Below are positions 1 to 10,124 of a stretch of DNA of 64,000 bases, in pieces. The number at the start of each line of letters is the position of its first letter. Position 1 is the first letter of the stretch. The DNA comes from Saprolegnia diclina VS20 (Eukaryota; Oomycota; Saprolegniomycetes; Saprolegniales; Saprolegniaceae): NCBI RefSeq assembly GCF_000281045.1, contig NW_008246071.1:572028-636027 (forward strand), written 5' to 3'. The position numbers and the translations under genes are program-made. The notes under the pieces are model-generated. The model was given only the letters and a program-made list of their open reading frames with translations. It ran no database searches and had not been told where the DNA came from.

Positions 1-2563
1 CACTTGCCGTTGCTCTTCACTCGGAGCTGGCGCGTGTCGGGGAGGTACTCGAGCTGCTGGTTGACCGGCGTCGCACCCGTCGGCGGCGCGTACATGAACG
101 TGTCCCAGTCGGTCGCGCCCACGATCTTGCCGGTCGTCTTGGCAAAGAGCGAGAGAGGAATCGTGGCCGCCACCGCACCGTAGTTGAACGACTGGCAGAG
201 CGGTCCAATCGTATTGGCATCGCAAACCGTCTCGGGCTTGACGCCCACGTAGTAGGCACCTGCCTCGGCCGACTTGAGCAAGCCCGACCCAATGCCACCG
301 CTGTAGATCGCAAAGTCGTTGAAGCCAATCGAGAACGTCACCGTCGTCGACTGCCCGGGCGAGAGCGACACTTTGGTAAACTTCTTGAGCATCTTGGTCT
401 CGGGCGTCCCGGACGTACGCGCACCTTGGCTCAGAAAGAGCAAGACCGCTTCCTTCCCGGCCATTGTGCCCGTGTTGGTCACGACGACGCTCGCCGTCAG
501 CGACTCGGCCGATGTGTTGAGCTGGTTGCCGCTCAGCGCAAAGTTGGTGTAGCTGAACGTCGTGTAGCTCAGACCGGTGCCAAACTCCCACTCGGCGGGA
601 CACGCCGCGCCTGTGAGCACGCACACGCCGTTCTTGCGCTGGAAGTACGGCGTCACCATGTTGTCTTTGGTCTGGTCCTTGGGGTACGTCATGCTGAGAC
701 GGCCGCTGGGGTTGGTGAGGCCGAGGATGATCTCGGCGATGGCCTGGCCGCCCATGTGGCACGGCAGCATCGCGTCAATGACAGCGTGGACGACGTCGGC
801 GACACCGTTGAGGAGGCGCGGGCGACCTTCGACGAGCACGAGGATGACTTTGGTGCCGGTGGAGGCAATGTCGCGAATGTACTGGAGCTGGCCGGCCGGC
901 AGCGCTGCGTCAGGAACGTTGCCGACCATTTCCGCGTACGGCGTCTCGCCCACGACGATGACCGTGTAGTCGGCCGCGCCGGCCTTGGCCTTGGCGTCGG
1001 CGAGTGAGTCGGTCGTGCCACCGTTGATGTCGACGCCCTAGTCGACAACATTGTCTTTCGAATCGGCACGAGGTGGGGAAGCCAACGCACCTGAAGCGAC
1101 GTGACCTTGCCGCCGTTGGCGGCGACGAGGCTTTGGAACGCCGATAGCACACTTTGGCTGCCGGGGAACTTGGCGTTTCCGGAGACGCCCTGCCACTCCC
1201 ACGTCCAGCCGCCGCAGAGGTAGCCAATGTTGTCGTGGGCCGGGCCCGTGACAAACACACTCGCGTTGCTGCGGATCGGCAACACTCTGTCCTTGTTCTT
1301 GAGCAGCACGATCGACTCGCGCGCGAGCTCGAGCGACGCTTGACGGTCGGACGCCCCGCCCACGAGGTTGACGTTGTTGGCGCCGGGCACGGGCGTCTCG
1401 AACAAGCCGAGCTGCAGCTTCATCCTACAACAAAGCATGAGAGAGCGCTCTGGATGCTACGATGGACTACTTGATGATGCGCTTGGCCGACGCACGGTAC
1501 CGCGACGCTGCAATCGTGCCGGCGTTCAAAAGATTTTGCGCGTATCCGATGAAGCTCAGGTCGTTGGGAATCATGCTCATGTCCACAGACGACTTGGACA
1601 TGGACATGGCGACCGCGTCTTGGTTGTTGCTCACGAGCTTGTGGACGTAGTTGAGGTTGTAAATGTCTTCCCAGTCGGTGAGCAGCAGCCCGTTGAAGCC
1701 AATGTCGCTCCGGAGCAAGTCGTTGGTCAAGCGGCTGTTGGCGACCATGGGCACGCCGTTGACCGAGACGTAGCTCGCCATGACCGAGAGCGCGTTGGCG
1801 CTCTGGATGGCCGCAATGAACGGCGGCGCGTGGTAGTTGAGCAGCTGGTAGTCGTCCAGGTAGGCCGGCGCGCGGTCGTCGCCCGAGGATGTGGCGCCGT
1901 ACCCGATAAAGTGCTTGACGGCGGCCGCAACCCCCGGCACGGACTGGATGCCGTTGACGGCGGCAATTCCAAGCTCGGACGCCAAGTACGGGTCCTCGCC
2001 GAACGTCTCGTACACGCGCGACCAGCGCTTGTGGTTGGTGACGTCAAGACCCGGCGCAAAGACCCAGTTGACGCCGCCCGCCGACGTGTCGCGCGCTGTG
2101 ATGAACGCCGAGTCTTGGACGATCTTGGCGTTGAACGTCGCGCCCTTATTGATCTGCTGCGGCGACAGAATAGCGTCGTTGACGTAGTTGGCGCCGTGGA
2201 CGCTGTCGAGGCCGTAGAGCGCGGGCGGCGCGTTGTTGGCCTTGTAAATGGCTTGGATCTGCGTGATCATGGCGCGCCACTTGGCCGCCGGCATCGCGCC
2301 GTTGAGGAACGAACCGACGCCGGCTTTGGCGCACTGCGTGACGGCGTTGACGCTGAGCTGACCGTCCGAGCCGAGGATGACGCCGATGTTGGCTTGGGCC
2401 ATTTGGCCGATCCACTGCGATGGCGTCTAGGGAAGCGTGCGTTCGTTTTCGTGTCAAGGAGGGATAGGAATACCATCTTGGCGACGATGGCCTCGGCCTG
2501 CGCGTCAAAGTCTTGGGCGACCGCGACCGCCGCGACGAGTGCCAGCGGGAGGTACAGCTTCAT
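1..2563 (-). CDS. Secreted glycoside hydrolase family 3 beta-glucosidase (3' end outside window)
   Basis: Secreted exo-acting GH3 enzyme that would release glucose from beta-glucans or cellobiose. The start at 2563 gives a signal peptide (MKLYLPLALVAAVAVAQ). Introns are read at 2427-2473, 1425-1470 and 1038-1090, all GT..AG. The N-terminal barrel carries the family signatures GLDSVHGANY and KHFIGYG, and LLLTDWEDI supplies the predicted catalytic nucleophile Asp. The C-terminal GH3 sandwich follows (ESIVLLKN), then a fibronectin III-like segment (GKEAVLLFLS). The last residues before the window edge (QLEYLPDTRQLRVKSNGK) resemble the start of a ricin-type beta-trefoil carbohydrate-binding module; this is inference because it is cut off. 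All signature residues seen are intact. The long open frames on the opposite strand are shadows. Family assignment is confident; the exact substrate is not. Confidence 0.9.
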
Positions 2564-4521
2564 GGAGTGAATACCGGGTCGGTGGCGAAATGAAGAATGG
2601 CTCGAGCAAGTCGATTCCAACGGAGCCCATCTGGTCATCTGGTGCGGTGTACGCATCGTACTGCAACTCTGGCGCTCACTTGTCTGGGCGGTGTTGCTAC
2701 CTTGTTGGCCAATCGGGATGCTGTGTTTTTCGAAGCGCCAATCACCGCTGCCGCAAAATCGAATATTTCCAGTGGCGCGAGCACAGCGACCCAGCAAGGC
2801 GACAACACGCGCTCTGGCCTGAGCCTCTGCCGAATCATTACACCCATTCTGATAGTGAGCCCGATGGGACGGGTTGCACACCGCTAGCGATAAACATGCT
2901 CGTTACTGTACCCAAGCCCGACACTGGTAGAGGATTCCAGTGCTGCTGGGTTGCTGGCAGTATTGAGAGCTCCTCCCTGCTCGTGCTCGTCAATTGTGCC
3001 AGTGCAATGCTCATGACTCGGGTGTCATCCAGGCGTACATGTACTTCACTGATACAGCAAGCATTACACATGCTGGCTCGCAAAGGCGTCGGCCATTCGA
3101 CTGCCGACGGTCAAAAGCTCACTGTGCCCAGCGTCCAATACGTCAACGATACCGGCCGTGTGATGGGCACCTTGTGACTCTGGTCATGGACACTCGCCGC
3201 TTCAGAGCGGTAGACAAAGGCGAGGATATCTCGGTCAGTACACGAGCTATCCCATACCACGGGTGGATTCAGCGATGTATAGCGTACCGTGGTATGCTCG
3301 GGACGTAGTGAACGCAACGGCGGCATGTTATCCGATACCACGGGTACAACTTGCACCGTGGTTTGCTCGGGACGATGTCCGAGGTGGACGTTCTCAAAAA
3401 TGCAAAGAAAGAGCGTCACCCCATCTCGAACACCCGAAGCAGCATCTTCCAATACTAGTTGTTGCCAGCGCGGACAATCCAAGCGGCGGAACTACAATGT
3501 AGGCCATGTGTCCGACTGTCTGGTCGTGTCTATCGTCGGGACCAAGCGCTCGTAGCGTTGAGCGAATACACGGCTGATGTCATCCGTTGCAGTCTCTTTG
3601 CTCTTCGCCGCAAGCGCTTGGCGTACCAAACACTGCCGGGTTCGTCCCGAGCCACCTGCGGGGTGGCCTGTGTGGCGTCGAGCTGCGATTGTTTGTTTGT
3701 GAAATGGGATGGTGTGGTAGGGGCCGTTGGTGTAGTTTTTCGGTCTCACGAGCGTCACCGCCGAGCCCGCGACGCTCATGTCGCTCAGTGGGCTTCGCTT
3801 CGGCGCCAACGTCGGTAGCGGAAGCGTGGGTTTTGGATCTGGTGCGAGCGCCTGGAACTTCAACTTTATGACGGGGCAGATTGCGGCGCAAGGATCCAAC
3901 CAGTGCCGTTGGTGTGTGGGAGGTCATATCCGTCGGCGTGGTCGTGGCGGTGTCGGTCCTGTGGATTGCCCTCGTAGCGCGGCGGAAGGGAGCGGTGGTC
4001 GTTGTGGCAGGCCGGAGGGAAAATGGCAAATGAAGGTTTTGCGACTGCACGTTGCAAGTACCCAGGTAGGAAAAGCTCTTGAGTCGAAGATCGACCAAGC
4101 AACCATTTGTACTCGAACAAAAGGTTGCTCGCTTCTTGTAAACCGAGTGTAGAAGATGCGAGCTGAACGAACCTCCAGTAGGGAGAAGCCTGGACCCGTC
4201 GCGCTAGAGACAGTGTAAAATAGTACTGCAGACCGCAGACTCGTTGCCACGACCGCCACAATCAGCCTGCTGTCAAGACCTCAACACCAAGGTCGCACCT
4301 TTAATATTCCAATGCAGAAGATGCACGCTACACTAGGCATTCGGATTTGATTTTGCAAGTCCACTCAACTCCCTTGTCCTGTAATTGCGGTTAGGGCTCG
4401 ATCGGCGCCGAAATCAAGGTTCCACACTGCACCCGGCTTCTTTCCAGTCTCCCAGCAACGGAACGCGTATTCCCACATTTTTCAAGGTCGCAATATTGTC
4501 TTATAGTATCGTTGTAAAGAT
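2564..4521. other. Long intergenic spacer, no confident gene
   Basis: Many overlapping open frames occur here, but none has recognisable domains or a consistent exon chain. The only protein-like signal is a short plus-strand frame at about 3873-4033 that would encode a hydrophobic helix followed by basic residues (VGVVVAVSVLWIALVARR), as in the C-terminus of a type I membrane protein. No matching upstream exon could be joined to it. Two CCAATC motifs at 2709-2714 and 2738-2743 lie 146-180 bp upstream of the GH3 start. A repeat cluster at 3254-3374 is listed separately. Confidence 0.5.
3254..3374. repeat. Interleaved short direct and inverted repeats
   Basis: An 11-mer (ATACCACGGGT) occurs at 3254-3264 and again at 3335-3345. 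A 20-mer beginning ACCGTGGT occurs at 3286-3305 and again at 3355-3374 with one mismatch. The two motifs share an inverted core (ATACCACGG against CCGTGGTAT), so the stretch can fold into alternative hairpins. No terminal repeats or coding remnant of a transposon were seen, so the origin is unknown. Confidence 0.6.
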
Positions 4522-5781
4522 CTATGGACTAGCACTGAGTAGCTCTGACGGCGCATACAGCGCCATGTACACGGGGCAGTGGTCCGAGAGGACGCTACAG
4601 CACTGTAGTCGGGCCGCTTTTGCCGCCGCGCGCTGTTTCGTCGCTGGAAAGTACCGCTGGTCCACGCGATCCACACCCGCGCAAAGTGCAAAGTCGCCAA
4701 CAGTGCCAGTTGTGTCGCGGACCCAAAGGTTGTCGTACAAGTTGTTGCCAATCGTGGTCGTCAGCGGCGCATTGATGAGTGGCAGCCAGCGCGCAGAAGT
4801 GAGGCCGAGGTCGAACGGCGGCAGGTTAAAGTCACCGAGCAGAACCAATTTGCCGGGAAGGCCGGCGGCGAGCGCGACGAGCCCGTCGACTTCGCGCTTG
4901 CGGCGTCCGGCCTCATGGCCAAAGACAATGTGGACATTGACGAGCGTCAGGGCAAGGCGGCGGCACATAGAATTGGCTTGTACGACAAACGGGCAACGAT
5001 GTAGCGCATCTAGGCCGTCGTGGTTGTCGGCCAAGGGCAGCACCGTCGGGCGAAGCCACTTGGTCTTTCGGTAAAAGAAGGCAAAGTACTCGCCATGCGT
5101 GGTGCCGCCGACGCGGGCCGAGAGCACGTAGTCCCAACCCCGCAGCAACGCGCGTAGCTTCTTGAGCACGAGCGTATCGCGCACTTCCTGCAGCAATTGT
5201 GCATGTCACTCCGTATAAGATCGGGTTTGTACCTGAAGCGCCACGAGATCAAAGGGCGCAAAGATCTCGGCGATGAGACGCAGCGAGTCGGTCGATCGTT
5301 TCTTGGAGAGATTGCAGAGGTTCCAGCTCGCTATCGCGTACGTTGGCTCGCCCGCAGGGAAGCGCAATTGGTGACACGCAGGGCGCTCGACGACGGGCGA
5401 CAGCTCGCATGCGGGCACCGCGGGAGCGAGGCGCGGCGCGAGTGGCGTGAGCCATGGACGCATCTTGGCGAACGAACGCACGCCGATCCCGGGGACGTAC
5501 ACGAGCGCGTCAACCGAGCTGTACGGGCGGTGGGCAATGATGCGCTCGGAGAGCACGAGGCCGACGCCGGGCACGCGCCGCAGGTCTGCGCTCGACGCAG
5601 TGTTGATGTCGATCGATACCTGCTTATCGCACGGGCTGCGTCGTGGTGACAGCGCCGTCGCACCACGAATGGCATCGCTTGATGGCGCATGCAGCTCTGG
5701 CCTATCGTCAGCCTCCTCCTCGACTGGCGTGGTGGCCGAGCGACTGGCTTCCAACGCACCACGGGATTGCGTGGCACCCAT
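4522..5781 (-). CDS. EEPD1-like protein: helix-hairpin-helix plus endonuclease/exonuclease/phosphatase domain
   Basis: Architecture matches animal EEPD1: two helix-hairpin-helix motifs (INTASSADLRRVPGVG and YVPGIGVRSFAKM), then an EEP (DNase I-like) fold. The EEP motifs are present: ALQ|EV at the exon junction supplies the metal-binding Glu, LLGDFNLPP the GDFN motif, and SDHCPVY the catalytic SDH. One intron, 5188-5232, joins ALQ to EVRDTLV. An upstream in-frame Met at 5889 exists, but 5781 was chosen because it begins MGATQS, a plausible N-myristoylation signal, as in human EEPD1 (MGSTLG). By family analogy it is a membrane-associated phosphodiesterase or a nuclease in fork repair; the substrate is unknown. 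Antisense frames here are shadows. Confidence 0.85.
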
Positions 5782-6012
5782 GCCAATGCGTGGCTTCGGA
5801 TCCTGATTGGGCACGCAACTGCGTCTACCGGTAGGATCTGCATGTATGCTCGTCAACGCCATATAAAAGGGTGTGGATTCATCATTCAAGGCGGTGATCG
5901 CCGCGTCGGCCGTTCATGCAAATAGAGAAGAAACACGCAAGATGCAGATGCGTCGGCGTCGGTCGTCGTCCTGGCGTGGATCGCACGGTATAATTGAGCT
6001 GCTTTTGTCGGC

Positions 6013-6834
6013 TTATTGGCCCGCGACAGCGCCGCCTTGGTCCATGTCGTCCTCGTACATGCCACCCTTCTCCTTCTTGTGCTGGACCTTCAACCGCTTG
6101 CGGCCGACCTGGAAGCCGTTCATGCCCTTGATGGCAGCGTCGGCAGACGGCGCATTGTCGTAGCTCACAAAGCCTGCATAATTGCATGAGCATTCAAACG
6201 CGCGTTGGGTCGCACACGTACCAAAGCCACGGCTGCGGCCCGTCTCCTTCTCGACCATGATGCGCGCCGAGATGACGTTACCGAACGTCGCAAAGTAGTT
6301 GAAGAGGTCCTGGTTGGTCATATCATTTGGAATATGAAACACGAATAAATTGCAACCAGGGGGTCCTGGACATGAAGACACGTAAATACAGATACACAAT
6401 AGGCAAGCATGCAACGACCGCGACCAAAGGAACCGACGTCCTTCGCCCGCGGTCCGAAGAATGCAAGCATGAAGAGGGTTGCATACCTTGCCCACTCTCG
6501 GTCGTCTGGATCGGAGGACCGGGACCCGCCACCTGAGGCGCGTAGCCTACACATGGTCGGTGTGAGCACTTCAACTCGTCGACGGTGCGGTGCACCATAC
6601 CGTAAGGCTGGGCGTACGGGTACATGTAGCCACCCTGAGCGTACGGAGGGTACGTCATCGGCTGGCCGTACGGCTGCGGATAGCCCGCGGCGCCGTAGCC
6701 GCCTTGCATGTACTGCGGCATCTGGCCGGGCTGGCCCTGGAAGGCCTGCTGGCCAGCGACGGGGCCGGCAGCAGTGGCCGGGTTGATCGCGCCTTGCTGG
6801 AGCTGCGGGTTGGCGACCTGAGCAGGCGCGACTT

Positions 6835-6865
<31 letters not shown>

Positions 6866-7060
6866 GCGGACTTGCTGGGCCGGTGCGGCCTGCTGCGGCG
6901 CGCTGAGCTCGGCCGGGCGCTCCCACGTCGACTCGCCCGTGGACGCATTGTAGTAGTACTTGCGTCCGTCCGGCGCCGTGTGCTCGGTCCATGGCACGGG
7001 GTTGAGGTCCATTGCGCCCTGCGCCATGAGCATCGCGCTGTGGTGCTCGTTCTCCGCCAT
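6013..7060 (-). CDS. WW-domain and RRM RNA-binding protein (CELF/FCA-like)
   Basis: Predicted nuclear RNA-binding splicing or processing factor. The start at 7060 (MAENEHHSAML) is followed by a WW domain (VPWTEHTAPDGRKYYYNASTGESTW split over residues ~15-45), a Gln-rich run of about ten Q, and a Gly/Tyr/Pro/Gln low-complexity stretch. A single RRM closes the protein, with RNP2 NLFVFHIP and RNP1 RSRGFG|FVSY, the latter split by an intron. PPGCNLFVFHIPNDM is typical of the third RRM of CELF/Bruno proteins. Introns: 6547-6600, 6366-6486 and 6174-6221; the 121-nt one is unusually long here. WW and RRM together recall plant FCA, but the order is reversed. Human CELF proteins have three RRMs and no WW. 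Confidence 0.85.
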
Positions 7061-7117
7061 CTTGGCTGCTTTTTTCTTATTCCAGCACCAGGGGACCACA
7101 CACCTCGGAAAAGAAAG

Positions 7118-7425
7118 TCAGTGAAACCTCCCACACTTTATTAGATCCCATGCGTTCTCACAGGTTGGCGCTAATTGTTCGCGGAATCGCTTGGTCAAGG
7201 CGCTCCCTCGCACGTCCTCGCCATGGTCGACAACCATCTCCACCATCGCAGGGAGGACGAGGAAGCCGTGCTGCCCATCCTCGCCAGCATCCTGAGGCCA
7301 GCGCAGGCTCCATCCCAATCGCGCGTCTCTGCGCCACGGACGATGGCCTCGTAGAGATACGTGCGACGCAACTGCCAAGACGAGGCGAAATACGTCGTGT
7401 TGGCAACGGGTGGTAGCGGCCACAT
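7118..7425 (-). pseudogene. Possible small gene or remnant with one frame change (TAF1A-like helix segment?)
   Basis: The minus frame from 7425 begins MWPLPPVANTTYFASSWQ and continues RRTYLYEAIVRGAETRDWD, then loses plausibility near 7290. A second frame becomes protein-like exactly there (HGFLVLPAMVEMVVDHGED, then ALTKRFREQLAPTCENAW). No intron of usable size links them; one extra base in the G run near 7285 would. The segment weakly resembles TAF1A-type helical repeats (an acid-W-D repeat after a basic start), but it is only about 100 codons and is squeezed between LpxD and the WW/RRM gene. It may be a decayed gene, a sequencing error in a small gene, or chance. Confidence 0.3.
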
Positions 7426-7442
7426 CTATGTGCGAACGGTAC

Positions 7443-8461
7443 TTATTGCGCGATCGGCTTGCGGCCCATGTCGCGGATGTGGCTCATCTGCCGGCGAAAC
7501 TCCATGATGGGCACAGCGGGCACGCCACCTATGTACGATCGACGAGGTGATTGCAGCGGTAGCGCAAGGTCGAGAGGCTGTCAACCGTAGGCGGCGTTGC
7601 CCGAGAGGTTGTGCATGACGCCGCTCTTGCCAGCGATGCGAACGTTGTCGCCGATCGTGAGGTGCTGGGCGATCCCGACTTGGCCGCCGGCGACGACGTT
7701 CTTGCCGATCGTCGTGCTCCCCGCAATGCCGACTTGGGCGGCAAAGACGCTGCCTGGCCCGATCTGCACATTGTGGGCGATTTGGATCTACCGCAAGCAT
7801 TCGCCCTCCGACATCTGCGACCGCAGCCAGATCTAGTACCAGGTTGTCGAGTTTGCAGCCGCGCCCGATGATGGTGTTGCGCCAGCTGCCGCGGTCGATG
7901 GTGCAGTTGGCACTAGGATGCTTGCTCTAGCATCGTCGTCGCAGCTCGTTGGCATTTCGTACCCGATTTCGACGTCGTCGTGGATCTCGACGCGAAGTTC
8001 TTGGGGCTTTTTTGTGTGGTGGCCGGCGCCGGTCGCATCGAGCTCAAAGCCAAAGCCGTCCTGAGCCATAAATCGTCAGTCGATAGAGATGGTGGATGGC
8101 AACCTGCCCGATGCGCACGCCGCCGTGGATGACGTTGCGCTTGCCAATGTTGCAGTTGAGCAGCGTCGCACTGGCTCCTATCGACGACGTTGAGGCAGGA
8201 GGACGCTATGTGCGCAGGCGCACCGATAGTCGTGTCGCTCTCGACAACGACGTTGTCGCCGACGACCGTGCCAGGCCCAATGCTGCAGTTGGCCTCAATC
8301 TAACCGCACAGTCAGAGTCGGTTGGCCAACAGCTAGAAGCTGCGCACCACGGCATGCGCTCCGACGACCGTGAACGGCGCGAGCACTGCAGTGACGTGGA
8401 CCTTGGCCGTCGGGTGGATCGACCGCAGTGGGGCCGTCGACAAGGCTCGACCCAGCGCCAT
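7443..8461 (-). CDS. lpxD: LpxD-type UDP-3-O-acylglucosamine N-acyltransferase
   Basis: Left-handed beta-helix acyltransferase of lipid A assembly, transferring an acyl chain to UDP-3-O-acylglucosamine. Hexapeptide repeats run through almost the whole protein (IHPTAKVHVTAVLAPFTVVGAHAV, continuing IEANCSIGPGTVVGDN). The LpxD-specific core IGQDGFGFE is present with its downstream ANCTIDRGSW, and QIAHNVQIG supplies the expected His. About six short introns are needed; each restores the repeat register, which supports the joins. The tail is MEFRRQMSHIRDMGRKPIAQ. The start at 8461 gives MALGRALSTAPLRS, a possible mitochondrial presequence. The usual N-terminal UDP-binding domain of bacterial LpxD is absent. 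Plants have mitochondrial LPXD genes; the role in an oomycete is unknown. Confidence 0.87.
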
Positions 8462-8665
8462 CCTCAACAATGGACCAATCACAGGTCGTTCTACATTTTC
8501 GACTCTGTGATTGGCCGAGATGGCAAAGGTCAAATCCTTGCTATTATTTTGTACTTTCCATATTGGCATATAACAGACAAGGTCAATGCCAGTCCAAAAC
8601 TTCATTATTTAAAACAGCAATCAACTGACCATTTGCACGGATCGGCAGATCTTGCCAAGTGCAAA
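8462..8665. promoter_or_regulatory. Divergent promoter with CCAAT motifs
   Basis: This 204-bp space lies between the LpxD start (minus) and the hydroxyacid dehydrogenase start (plus). It holds CCAATC at 8475-8480 and GATTGG at 8509-8514, in opposite orientations. A 14-mer around the first (GACCAATCACAGGT, from 8473) recurs upstream of the HMG-CoA reductase at 63919. The motifs suit NF-Y-like binding. Transcription start sites cannot be seen. Confidence 0.45.
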
Positions 8666-9833
8666 ATGGAAGGCAAGTGCAAAGTGCTCGTGACGCGCCA
8701 CATTCCCTACGTTCTCGGTACGCGTCCACGATGCTAGGGACGATCTCTGCATGCGACGCTAGAGCAACTGGCTAAGGACCCGAACGTCATTGTCGACTGC
8801 TACGAGCACGCCGACGTGGCGATTCCGCCGGCAGAGCTTGTTGCCCGCGCGGCGGGCTGCACGGGCATCCTTTGCATGATCACGGACAAGATCACGCCGC
8901 AAGTGCTTGACAGCGCAGGGCCCTCGCTCCAGGTCGTGTCGACGATCTCAGCGGGGTTTGACCACATCGATGTCGCGGCTTGTCGCGCACGGGGCGTCGC
9001 TGTTGGCCACACGCCAGGTAGTGCCCTCCTGTCTTGTGGTTGCGCTGCACGATGCATGGCCCAGGCTGCTTGCACGTGTCGACAGCCGAGCTGGCTGTGA
9101 GCTTGACCTTTGCCATCAAGCGCCGGCTGCTTGAGAGCCACAAGAGCGCGGTTGCTGGTGAATGGGGCGTCATCCAAGTCTACCAGTACGCTCTGCAGCT
9201 CTATCCGTGTCGCTAATCAAACACGGGACTAGATACTGTGGTTCGGACGTCTCGGGCTGCACCGTGGGCGTCATTGGCCTCGGCGAAATTGGCCTCGCGT
9301 ACGCCCGCATGCTCCAGAATGGCTTTGGGTGTCGCATCCTCTACACTGGCCCGAGAGAAAAGGCAGCGGCCGACTTGGGTGGTCTTCGCGCCACGTTTGT
9401 GGACTTGCCCACGCTTCTCTCGGAAAGCGATGTGGTGAGCTTACATTGCCCGCTGACGCCAGCGACGCGTCACCTCATTGATGCGCCGGCCCTGGGCCTC
9501 ATGAAGCCCGGCGCTGTCCTCATCAACACGGCGCGCGGCGACGTGGTCGACCAGGACGCGCTCGTGGCCGCATTGCAGTCCAAGCCGATTGCCGCGGCGC
9601 TCGACGTCACGACGCCCGAGCCCCTTCCACCGGCGCACCCCGTACGTTCTTACTCGTGTCATAGCCGATGCATTGCTGACTTGACGTAGCTGTTCCACTT
9701 GCCCAACTGCATCGTTGTGCCGCACATTGCCTCGGCGACGCTGCGGACGCGGCACGCCATGTGCGACCGCGGTCTCGCCAACGTCCTCGCCGGTGTGGCT
9801 TCTCGCCCGCTCCCGACGCCGGTGCCGCAATAA
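8666..9833 (+). CDS. D-2-hydroxyacid dehydrogenase, glyoxylate/hydroxypyruvate reductase type
   Basis: NAD(P)H-dependent reductase of glyoxylate and hydroxypyruvate, by similarity to GRHPR. Five exons are joined across introns 8718-8762, 9018-9085, 9186-9232 and 9642-9689. Rossmann motif VIGLGEIG is followed by the catalytic set: Arg in NTARGDVVDQDAL, Glu in TTPEPLPP and His in PHIASAT. The N-terminal catalytic half shows VVSTISAGFDHIDVAAC. The start at 8666 (MEGKCKVLVTRHIPY) gives a normal-length enzyme with no clear targeting peptide, so a cytosolic location is inferred. It is divergent from LpxD. A second, much less similar 2-hydroxyacid dehydrogenase lies at 57515-59132. Confidence 0.9.
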
Positions 9834-10124
9834 AGTGCGATTATACACAAGCAGCGCCCGCCCATTCGTCCGCTGATGATGATGATCAAGCATGCTCATA
9901 TCGTCTCTGCAGACCCAAATAGCCGTGTTTATTGTAGTAGGCTTTGGGTTGACGGGTCTTTCTCGCACAAGCTTTTTCGATACCTTGAGTTATTCAGGAC
10001 GTTGTGGTCTTGACGCGGGGTACTTAAGCCCCAAAAGGTGTCGCAGGTCGCACAGGAATGCTGCTGTCGTCCGTTGACGCATCAATACAGCACCTGCAAA
10101 CGAGGATCTCTCTCACCCTTTCTC

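Noticed and set aside
426-1007. Long plus-strand open frames opposite the GH3 gene (also 1368-2570)
   Set aside because: They run antisense through exons whose minus-strand reading carries clear GH3 motifs; GC-rich codon bias leaves the opposite strand open.
2437-3177. 246-codon plus-strand frame over the GH3 start
   Set aside because: Overlaps the signal-peptide exon on the other strand and continues into non-coding-like sequence.
3873-4033. Short plus-strand frame encoding a membrane helix
   Set aside because: A stop lies just upstream and no consistent donor/acceptor pair links it to another coding exon, so no gene could be modelled.
6840-6872. Poly-Gln run as a microsatellite expansion
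   Set aside because: It is only about ten codons inside a conserved-looking Gln/Pro/Gly linker, normal for RNA-binding proteins.
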